A stretch of DNA of 64,000 nt from Cotesia glomerata (Eukaryota > Arthropoda > Insecta > Hymenoptera > Braconidae): NCBI RefSeq assembly GCF_020080835.1, contig NC_058161.1, forward strand, positions 18,837,603 through 18,901,602, in the 5' to 3' direction. Of the stretch, positions 56,126-64,000 are shown in pieces; position 1 is the first letter of the stretch, and the number at the start of each line of letters is the position of its first letter. A program made the position numbers and the translations under genes. The notes beneath the pieces are model-generated. The model was not told the DNA's origin. It worked only from the letters and a program-made list of their open reading frames with translations, and made no database searches.

Positions 56126-56405
56126 CACTGATAGAAGGATTTCTTAGCATTTAAGAAGATTTCTTTGTATTTAAGAAATCATTTCTTAAACATCATTTCT
56201 TAGCATTTAAAAAATATTTCTTAGTATTTAAGAAATATTTCTTTGTATTTAAGAAATATTTTTTAGTATTTATATTTCTTAATATTTAAGAAATATTTCT
56301 TTGTATTTAAGAAATATTTTTTAAATATTAAAAAATGATGTTTAAGAAATGATTTCTTAAATACAAAGAAATCTTTTTAAATAATAAGAAATCCTTCTAT
56401 CAGTG
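56126..56405. mobile_element. MITE, CACTGATAGAAGG ends (copy 2)
   Basis: CACTGATAGAAGGATTTCTT and the inverse AAGAAATCCTTCTATCAGTG. The interior is an array of TTTAAGAAAT palindromes. Confidence 0.85.
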
Positions 56406-56425
56406 TGTCTTACTAAAATTTTTAA

Positions 56426-57000
56426 GGAGATATGGTAAAATTTTGAAAAATTCCTAAAAATTTGTAAATTCAATCTACGTAATAATTAATAAAAAAAATT
56501 AAAAAACAGGAGTTTCCAGGATATTGAATCAAATAATTAGGTTTGAAAATTGTAATTTTAACATGTGAATGGAGATTCCACCATCCGTGTATTTGGTTAA
56601 GAATTTAATGCAATTAACGATTTAAAAAAAAATTTATTTTCATTGATTTGATTGAAAAAATAATAAGCTTTCGATTAAAACAATAAAAAAAGTAGCTTTC
56701 CGAACGTATTACGGAGATATTTTATAGTTTTTATGAAAAATCACTCGGAACTTGCGTTCTTCAAAGTTTTGTATTTGACTTGGCAACACCGCTTGCGCAG
56801 TTACTCGACGCATAAGTAACCGCGGTTTTTTAATTGCTAAAAAATCCTAGTCATTTTAGTTAGACAGTAAACATAGATAAATTTCAATGGTAAGGAACTC
56901 TTGTGCCGTTGTCAAGTGTATACCGGTAATTCAGAGTGCTATATTTTTATTAGTCAATTAAATGTTAATAATTACTTAAGAAAAATCGAGCATAACTAAT
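56426..57000 (+). mobile_element. TTAA-flanked element, right end eroded
   Basis: It begins after TTAA (56422-56425) with GGAGATATGG and follows the 0.7-kb family through GGCAACACCGCTTGCGCAG and ATACCGGTAATTCAGAGTGC before diverging. Confidence 0.65.
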
Positions 57001-57009
57001 GAGCCAAAA

Positions 57010-57408
57010 TAATGTTAAAATTTTTTTTTACTTTCAATTTTTCCAATATTCGTCAAAATTCTTTTGCTTAATTTAAAATAATTTGAACAATTTAATAATT
57101 GATGATTTTTACTTATTCAATAAAATAAAGTAATAAAATGACTTTGGTATTTGTTACTTGCCGGATTAAATAAACAGATTTGGCGTGGATAAGTGTGTCA
57201 GTTAAATATTTCTCTCTCTGTAACTATATTTCTATCCTTTTCTTTTTTCTCAGCTGTTGACGCGACGTTGCCAAATCTTTATTCGAATAAATAGCTGACG
57301 ATAAACGAGTCAAAAACATAAAATTAAACTTTTAATTTTTCTAAAATTATATCGGTAATGTATTATTATTAAATTTTTTTTTATATTTTACAATAATCCG
57401 AACAAAAA
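57010..57408 (-). repeat. Interspersed repeat with a GCGTCAACAGCTG block (uninterrupted copy)
   Basis: Inverse of 38340-39700 without the 0.9-kb GC-rich insertion; it supplies the empty site for that element. Confidence 0.65.
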
Positions 57409-57904
57409 CAGTTTCACTGTAAAAAAATCACGCCAAATCCACGTTCATAAGACTATTAAGAAAAAAAATTTTTATTTCTTTACAAAAAGATATAAAATAA
57501 AAAATTAAAAAATCCAAGTAACCGATATGGTTGTATATGATTTTCGGAAATTAAAAAAAATTTTTTTGTAAATTTAAAAATTAAAAGAAACAATTTTGGA
57601 ACGTATTTAGTGTGCGTGGTTACGAAATATTTCACTTTTTATGAAATTCCTAAAATCTATCTACTAGGACTTTTAAAAAAAATTGAAGTACACAATGACG
57701 CACACCAAGTACGTTCCAAAATTTTTTTCTTAATTTTTAAATTTACAACAAAATTTTTTTTAATTTCCGAAAATCATATACAATCATATCGGTTACTTGA
57801 TTTTTAATTTTTATTTTATATTTTTGTAAAAAAATAAAAATTTTTTTTCTTAATAGTCTTATGAACGTGGACTTGGCGCGATTTTTTTTACAGTGAAACT
57901 GTTT
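57409..57904. mobile_element. Hairpin MITE, CAAAAACAGTTTCACTG ends
   Basis: CAAAAACAGTTTCACTGTAA at the left is mirrored by TTACAGTGAAACTGTTTTTG at the right, and the arms continue inverted for about 200 bp each (ACGTTCATAAGACTATTAAG / CTTAATAGTCTTATGAACGT). The element can fold into one long hairpin. Confidence 0.85.
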
Positions 57905-57969
57905 TTGCTCGGATTTCATTATTTTTTGTAATTATAATCAAAATTGACAATTTTAATTTAATACGGATG

Positions 57970-58140
57970 ACCCGGAAGGAGATCCCTGTAACTTCCCGCT
58001 AATTCCATACTTAAGCGCTTGAAATTGCACTTATAATGTTGTTGAGCTCTTCAAGCTCCAAATTACAATTTATGTATTATTTTAAGCTTTATGAGCTCAA
58101 AGAGGTAGCTGTTCTATGCTTTTGAGCCCTTCGAGTTTAT
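57970..58140 (+). mobile_element. CA-core family fragment (left part)
   Basis: GTAACTTCCCGCTAATTCC followed by degenerate GAGCTC hairpins; truncated after TTTGAGCCCTTCGAG. Confidence 0.6.
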
Positions 58141-58500
58141 ATCTTGCGTTTGACATATATATTATTAATTTATAATTGTGTTAATTAATTTAAAATAATT
58201 TAAATGACACAATAAGAGGTTATTATTATTTTTACGATATATTTATTTATTTTTATTTAAATAAACGACCAAATTCATGGAGAACTAATTGAGAGCAATA
58301 TCACGTCGCTGAATTATTTATTTTATTTTTTTTTTATTTTATTCGCGGTACTTTTATCTCGGATAAAATTTTATCCCGGATTGAAAAACTGGCCCTTAAT
58401 AGCTTAAAATTTTTTTTTATAATATTATAAATTATCATGAATAATATTTAAGAGGTTAATAAATTAATTTCTCTATTATTATTATTATAATTTTTTTTAG

Positions 58501-58583
58501 TCCAGACCGGGATTCGAACCCGGATTATTTAGTTACGCCTCAAAGGCTCTATCAGTTGAGCTATCTAAGACACTATCCGTAAC
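58501..58583 (-). mobile_element. tRNA-derived SINE head or tRNA pseudogene
   Basis: Minus strand: TTAGATAGCTCAACTGATAG (A-box region) and CCGGGTTCGAATCCCGG (T arm with B box) at tRNA spacing. The acceptor and anticodon stems do not pair fully. It resembles the heads at 22705 and 37861 and is followed by a T-run in the genome's plus strand 5' side, i.e. an A-rich or T-rich end. Confidence 0.6.
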
Positions 58584-59280
58584 TATTTATTCAGTCACCT
58601 AATAAGACCCACAGAATAATAAACACCACCGTCCATCTTACGGTAGAAAGCATTATACACTGTAAAAAAAGCGGTGTTAAAATGGACTCATTTTAATACC
58701 GCTATGTAACACCTAAGGATTTGTTAACACCGGTGTAGCGGTGCTCTTTTGCGGTGTTAAAAATCCGGCGTTAAACCGGTGTAATATCGATGTAATACCG
58801 GTGTAATAGTAGAATAAATTTACACCGTATCGGAGTATGAATATTATGATCCATAAAACACAATTAATATTCAATATTTATCAAAATGAGACAAGGAACA
58901 TTTATTTAAGAATTTTCAATTTATAAAATTACGCAGAAATCGATTTAATGAATGTTATACAACAAGTTAAATAATATTTACAATATTAAAGGTTTAGGGA
59001 CAATATAATAATTATTTTTATCGTAACCATGATGTTTTTCACAATATAATGGATGTTTTAAACATGATAAATTAATAATTTGATATGATTAATTTAATGA
59101 TTTCATTTGCACATAAACTCATATTGTAACACATAGTGTCCCATAGCTTACACAGCAGCATTATATTATCATTATAAAAGAAAATTTTTTAAATTTCACC
59201 GTAAAATTATCTTAGAAGTATTCCGAAAATCTTAAAAAAAATTGAATTGAATTTATTGATTTATGCCAAAGCCTTCACTG

Positions 59281-60258
59281 CCCGAGTAAAAATGAAATTA
59301 TTATTTTTTACGGAAAAATAATAAATTTCGTTCGACCGCTGCACCACCGCCGCACCATACCGCCGCACCACCGCTGCACGACCGCCGTTTGGCGGACTAT
59401 TACGCCGCACGCTAAAAATTTACTCCCCCTAGCACCGCCGCACTACCGCTGCACCACCGCCGCACCAATGCTGAATCATACCTACAATTTCACAAAAAAT
59501 GGTATCATAATTAATTTATCACGCAATAATTAATTAATAAATAATGCGACTAGAAATCTTTATGTAAGACCTATTGATCAACCTCCTTTTAATCGAATGC
59601 CTAATATTAAAAAAAAAAATTTTTTTTAAATCAGGCCAAAGCACCGCGAAATTATTGATTTTTTTAGTCGTATTGTTGATGTAGATTTTTAATTTCGTCC
59701 TCGGGTTGCACAGAAGCGGTACGCCTATTGAAATACTCTGAAAGAATTTTAAAAATTGAACTGTGATGGGATTCGAACCTGGATCGTCTGCATGGAAGTC
59801 TCGAACATTGCCAACTGCACTGCAAGCCATACTTAACTTAAAAAATTTAGTTAAGCTATTTGAATGATCAACGAATATATTATTTCAATGTATATACCAT
59901 CAAACAGTGGTATGGTGCGGCGGTGGTGCGGCGGTGGTGCAGCGGTGGTGCGGCGGTCGAACGAAATTTATTATTTTTTCGTCAAAATTAATAATTTTAT
60001 TTTTACCCGGGCGCGTCACAGCTGTGGTGCGGCGGTGGTGCGGCGAATAGAAATTTATTTACTTGTCACGGCGCTGGTGCGGCGGTAGTGCGGCGAATAG
60101 ATAAATTCTTTACTTGTCACGGCGGTGGTGCGGCGGTGATACGGCACTTGTAAAATAACCAAAATTTTCACGGCTGTAGTGCAGCGGTGGTGCGGCGCTT
60201 AAAAAGCCGTGCAGCGGTGTTGCGGCGGTGGTGCGGCGGAATTCTGTTTTTACTCGGG
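59281..60258. mobile_element. Element with CCCGAGTAAAAA ends, TG target duplication and GTGGTGCGGCG repeats
   Basis: CCCGAGTAAAAA at 59281 and TTTTTACTCGGG ending at 60258 are perfect inverted ends, flanked by TG on both sides; the LINE at 14030 shows the empty site (AACTGGCCAG). Both arms hold arrays of GGTGGTGCGGCGGTGGTGC or its complement, unusually GC-rich here, in opposite orientation on the two sides. The centre holds a tRNA-like segment. No coding capacity. The superfamily is not clear from a 2-bp TG duplication. Confidence 0.82.
59758..59832 (-). mobile_element. tRNA-like segment inside the CCCGAG element
   Basis: Minus strand: GCAGTGCAGTTGGCAATG (A-box-like) then CCAGGTTCGAATCCCATC (B box). 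It does not fold into a full tRNA. Its translation (ending DDPGSNPI) is the artefact commonly produced by tRNA-like DNA. Confidence 0.55.
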
Positions 60259-60552
60259 TGGCCAGATGGCAAAAGAAAAATTATACATTTTGTGAATACA
60301 ATACATTTTTAAATTTTTAATTTAAACATAATAATTAGAACTTATATATAATTATACATAATAAAGTATTAGTAAAGGTAATATTGCTTATATGCTAATT
60401 TTGAAGAAACTGTTTAAATGAGAATTAGAACTAATAGATTACAATATTTATGATTATGATTTTAAAGATTTTAATTTTAATAATTTTAGTGATTTAATAA
60501 CTTTTACTGATTTTAATAATTTTAGAGATTTAACTGAAAATTTAGTTTGGAT

Positions 60553-61012
60553 TTAGATGTCTAGATTAAAAAGGTAATCATAAAGCTTATTTTTAAAAAT
60601 TTCTATACTGGGAGCATTTATCATATCGATTGGTAAATCTTCCCAAAGACGAATGCAAGTAACTACAAATGATATTTCATAAATAGCTGTCGTAAATTTA
60701 GGTAACTTGAAATTTACATAATTCTTTTTTGCTGCAAGTCTTACAGAATGTCTAGTATCAATATTTTCAATAAATAGTTCTCGTAAGTAGCTAGGTTTAC
60801 CTATATTCAACAATTTATAAAAATAACATGCTAAGTAGTACATTCGGCGGCTTTTTACTGATAGCCATCCAAGCTCTCGTCTATACGATGTAATATGTTC
60901 ATCCTTTTTCAAATTATAAATAAAACGAATCGCTGTATTTAATGAACGTTGTAATTTGCAATTCTCATCAGCAGTACAACTAGTTAATACTATAGAACAA
61001 TAGTCAATAAGT
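60553..61012 (-). CDS. LINE reverse transcriptase C-terminus (fragment, copy 2)
   Basis: About 150 codons, open to the truncation point: DYCSIVLTSC, LQRSLNTAIRFIYNLKKDE, RRELGWLSVKSRRMYYLACY, RELFIENIDTRHSVRLAAKK, and the terminal SFVVTCIRLWEDLPIDM with FKNKLYDYLF. It is homologous block by block to the fragment at 14265-14732. The catalytic domains are absent. The frame is undamaged, so the copy is not old. Confidence 0.75.
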
Positions 61013-61439
61013 ACTTAAAAGTTATGAAATAATTACTAAAATGCACTATTTTGAAGTTTCCGATTATTTATATGATGTCCCAAAATGCTCTGGATCTATT
61101 CTTACATCGAAATTTTTTACAGTGTATTTATTTTAATTAAAAATTTTTATCTACTTAATATTTTATTATTTTAAACTTTCTAAATTACATATTAACTTTT
61201 TTTGATTATTTATTTTTAATTATTAAACATAAAAAGTTATATTATAAAAATTGTGTTAGTTAAAATATTATCAACACCGGAAAATTTATAACACCGATTT
61301 AACACCGAAAAAAAAATATTTACACCGCGAGCGGTGTTACTGCTACACCGATTTCGGTGTTGAATTTAACACCGGAATTTTTAACACCGTATACCGCGTG
61401 GATTCACACCGGTTTTTTTTACAGTGTATCTGTAATTAT

Positions 61440-61765
61440 ATCAGTATAAAAGCGGCAAAATTACAGTATATCTTCGGTATTTTTACCGTAGAAATACGAT
61501 TTTATTATTGTAAAATTATAGTAATATTATAATTAATACATAGATTTTTTACGGTAAAAGTTCTAGAGTTTTACGGTAATTTTATCGTATTATTTCTGAA
61601 CTTTGCATCAAAAGTACGATAAAAATGCTGTATAACTATAGTAAAAAAACTGGCCATTATAACCACAGAAATACCATATTATTTGAGAATTATAACGGTA
61701 AATTTATAGTAAACGCATTAATACCGAAAATTTACGGTATTTAAAAAACCGCGAAGGTCTTAATA
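61440..61765. repeat. TACGGTA-rich repeat, possible eroded MITE
   Basis: Many TACGGTAA, TTTACCGTA and ACGATAAAA motifs in both orientations over about 320 bp; ends not resolved. Confidence 0.4.
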
Positions 61766-61955
61766 ATATATATATTTAATTATATGCTAAATTAATTTTC
61801 ATTTAAGAGCATGTAATACAGTCTGTTGTCGGTAATTCAGTTTGGACTAGTGATAACAAATGCCAATTGAATGTATCGGATTGTTTATTTGAAACACATA
61901 AAATGCACTGAAGATTATCAGGCTGACTGTCAATACTCCCAACACTGTTCAAAAA

Positions 61956-62638
61956 TTAGAAAAACGGTTGACCCTGAAGGCCATCCCTGCAACTTCCCGC
62001 TAATTCCATACTTAGGCGCTTAAAATTGCACCAATGACGTTTTTGAGCTCTTCGAGCTTAAAAATACAATTTATGGGTTATTTTGAGCTCTCCGAGCTCA
62101 GAGATTGCTTTCCTTTGCTTTTGAGCTTTTGAGCTCAAAAGTCTGATAGAGATTTGATAAGACACTATTTTTTGAATTTTTAAACCGCAATAACTTTTGA
62201 ATGAATAAACCGATTTTCACGCGGTTGGCAGCATTTGACGCAGTTTTTCAAGCCTCACAAAGGATCTCAAATTTTGAATTGTTCGCGCTAGGAATTTCGG
62301 AGTTATTCCGAAAAAACACTTTTTTCGGTTTTCTTTCGTTCACGATATCTCTCGAACGAATCAACCGATTTTGACCGGACTGGTGGCGATCGACGTGGTT
62401 TTTTGAGGTTAAGAGCTGATTAGTTTTTGGAATTGAACCTTTAAGCCGTTTAAAAGTTATTCCAAAAAAACCACATTTGAAAAAAATTTTTTTTTCAGTT
62501 TTTGAAGATTTCTCAAAATCTATTGATCTGAATCGGTCCAAATAGTTTTCAAAATCTAAGTTTGGTTAAGCCCTTTTGAATGGCACCAACCGCGATGAAA
62601 TCGGTCAAGCCGTTCAAAAGTTATAAGCGGTTCACATA

Positions 62639-62732
<94 letters not shown>

Positions 62733-62887
62733 GACACCGTGACAACCTCGCGGGGATATTCAGGGAAGCTTCCTGTGACCTTCAAACGTCGAGATCTGAT
62801 GAAAACTCGATTTTTGCAAAACGGGGTGAAAACAATAACTTCCCGATTTTTGAAAATCTTCGATTTTCTTAGCGGGAAGTTAAAAAT
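61956..62887 (+). mobile_element. Helitron/HINE-like element with CA core (copy 5)
   Basis: TTAGAAAAACGGTTGACCC to GCGGGAAGTTAAAAAT, with the (CA)n core at about 62643-62728. It is nearly identical to 7569-8517 through most of its length. Confidence 0.72.
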
Positions 62888-63515
62888 TAAACTATAGTTT
62901 ATTTACTATAGTAAATGAAATTTTTTGTTGATAATTAGTTTTCTATTCAAACCTAGTTGCATTTTAATAATTCTGTCTTATAAGTAATCTAAACTAAAGT
63001 AAAGATTAACCAAAAAATTAAATCAATCTTAAAGATTATATTGGTTGTAAGTTTATGAGTAATTTCTTTATAGTAAAGTTTATTTACTTGAATATATGAT
63101 GGGTTCGGAGATAAGGCAGTTTTACGCGCGAACTCTGCCTATTGATTATCATTTTGTTATTTTTTTTTAATTATTAAATTTTAAAATAGAAGAATCAATT
63201 TATGAAGGACTATTATTAACATACTCCTGCCAAGTTTAATGATTTTTTGTTCAAAAATTACTTGGACAAAAAGCGTCTCAGTATTTTATCCAAAATTTGA
63301 ATATTCTCTGTCCTACATGTTCTTAAAAACAATTTTCTTTTCTAAAAAAAATTTGTTTCGTGACGTCACTGTTCCATTAATTTACAATTTTTACATGATC
63401 ATATAAATGCGCCTTAAAAATATCGCGCATGCGCGCTAGTCGTTCAACGCCAACCTAAAATGTCACAATATCCTGTCAATTACAAATAACAAAAAAATAA
63501 TAATTACCACTTACT
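62888..63515 (+). promoter_or_regulatory. Upstream region of the lifeguard-like gene
   Basis: The 5' flank contains CGCGCATGCGCGC at about 63423-63435, a palindrome of the NRF-1/ewg-type TGCGCATGCGC class common at housekeeping promoters, and the local sequence is GC-richer than usual here. A 9-codon upstream frame starts with ATG at about 63460. The transcription start was not located. Confidence 0.4.
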
Positions 63516-63999
63516 ATGCAACAGCCGTCATACTTTACAAATAATCTTCAAAACATACCCGCGTCAACATTGTCTCTCGATCAAAACAATGTATTACCGG
63601 ATTCATCTACCGCTCACATTCCCGTGGCTGTTGGCGGCCCGCCATTACTGCCGCACTTGGTTAGGGGCCAAAATATTCAAAGTGTAAATTTATTTATTTA
63701 TTTATTTATTGCTAAATATTTATCAATTAAAAATAAATTGTTGTTTTAATTAATAGGGTCCTCATACAATCACAGTCACCAACAGTATGGTGATAGAACG
63801 CGAGCGTCAAAACCAAGAAATTTACCGATTTTGGTTAGCGCAGCAAAGGAGGAACTTGGGCGGAACTCAAACAGACGAAGATTATTTTGCGGAATTTAAA
63901 AATTCTAAATTAAGGAGGAATTTTATAACTAAAGTTTTCTTTATACTGTTCCTACAATTTTTATTCACTGCGCTATATATATCTTTCTTTATGTTTTAG
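63516..63999 (+). CDS. Lifeguard/TMBIM (Bax inhibitor-1 family)-like protein, N-terminal part
   Basis: Predicted exons: 63516-63683 (donor GTAAAT, 56 codons, phase 0) and 63757 onwards (acceptor TAATAG). Exon 1 is a Pro/Gln/Asn-rich cytoplasmic segment (MQQPSYFTNNLQ... GGPPLLPHLVRG). Exon 2 continues GPHTITVTNSMVIERER and reaches FKNSKLRRNFITKVFFILFL, which corresponds to the conserved entry of the first membrane helix in lifeguard/TMBIM proteins (xxxxIRRxFIRKVYxILxxQLLVT). The family are multi-pass ER/Golgi membrane proteins affecting calcium leak and cell death. Six or more helices should follow beyond the window. The frame meets a TAG at 63997, so the exon probably ends just before it or the fit to the family is imperfect. 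Confidence 0.55.
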
Positions 64000-64000
64000 T

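Larger units (their letters stand above)
59240..61013 (-). mobile_element. 5'-truncated Jockey-group LINE, itself split by another element
   Basis: The 3' UTR (TTTATGCCAAAGCCTTCACTG ... GGCCAGATGGCAAAAG, pieces at 59262 and 60261) and the ORF tail at 60553 onwards match the LINE at 13991-14732. Its position inside the CACTGTAAA element is given by the uninterrupted copy. A 978-bp insertion splits the 3' UTR. Confidence 0.8.
58658..61426. mobile_element. DNA transposon-like element, CACTGTAAAAAA ends (copy 2), host of nested insertions
   Basis: CACTGTAAAAAAAGCGGTGTT at the left (20 of these bases shown in copy 1 inverse) and CGGTTTTTTTTACAGTG at the right, with TA on both sides. Outer sequence is the inverse of 43873-45096. 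The interior is broken by a LINE fragment exactly where copy 1 reads AAGTATTTTTTTTAAGATT on the other strand. Confidence 0.82.

Noticed and set aside
57610..57807. 65-codon frame as a small gene
   Set aside because: It spans the loop and one arm of a hairpin MITE and has random AT-rich composition.

Overview
The window is nuclear DNA of an insect. It is very AT-rich, most of it is dispersed and nested mobile DNA, and the genes are small and split by introns. The protein families (secreted lipocalin, takeout/JHBP, lifeguard/TMBIM) and a single-exon reading frame resembling the N-terminal part of the baculovirus/nudivirus envelope protein ODV-E66 point to a hymenopteran parasitoid. A bracovirus-carrying braconid wasp is the most likely host, but that is an inference that rests mainly on the ODV-E66-like frame.

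Layout. 1-15000 is repeat-dominated: hairpin MITEs, a family with CA/TG microsatellite cores, a hAT-like element in an AT satellite, TTAA-flanked elements, a 5S rRNA relic, an R1-type LINE tail and a Jockey-group LINE tail. A tRNA-Tyr(GUA) gene with a 17-nt intron lies at 15073-15162. 15800-18800 holds two TTAA elements head to tail plus MITEs. 18845-25330 (minus) is a four-exon apolipoprotein-D-like lipocalin with serine runs at both ends; its 5.6-kb intron 2 is packed with a Helitron, a foldback element and a 113-bp minisatellite. A broken lipocalin paralogue follows at 27153-27532. 26258-31838 is mostly one family built from palindromic monomers of about 225-245 bp, invaded by a hAT-like element with 0.57-kb inverted repeats and an ORF remnant.

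32313-42946 (minus) is a six-exon gene for a single-pass membrane protein with a Venus-flytrap-like extracellular domain; its introns are also full of repeats. 43800-48100 is repeats. 48827-49585 (plus) is the ODV-E66-like frame. 50578-55682 (minus) is a complete three-exon takeout/JHBP-like gene of 241 codons. 56100-62890 is another repeat block with a clear multi-level nest of insertions. 63516 to the end is the 5' part of a lifeguard/TMBIM-like gene.

The genes do not form a pathway. Three (lipocalin, takeout, Venus-flytrap receptor) encode secreted or cell-surface proteins that probably bind small ligands. All exon joins were predicted by eye from splice-site motifs, matching intron phases and family continuity; no transcript evidence was available.
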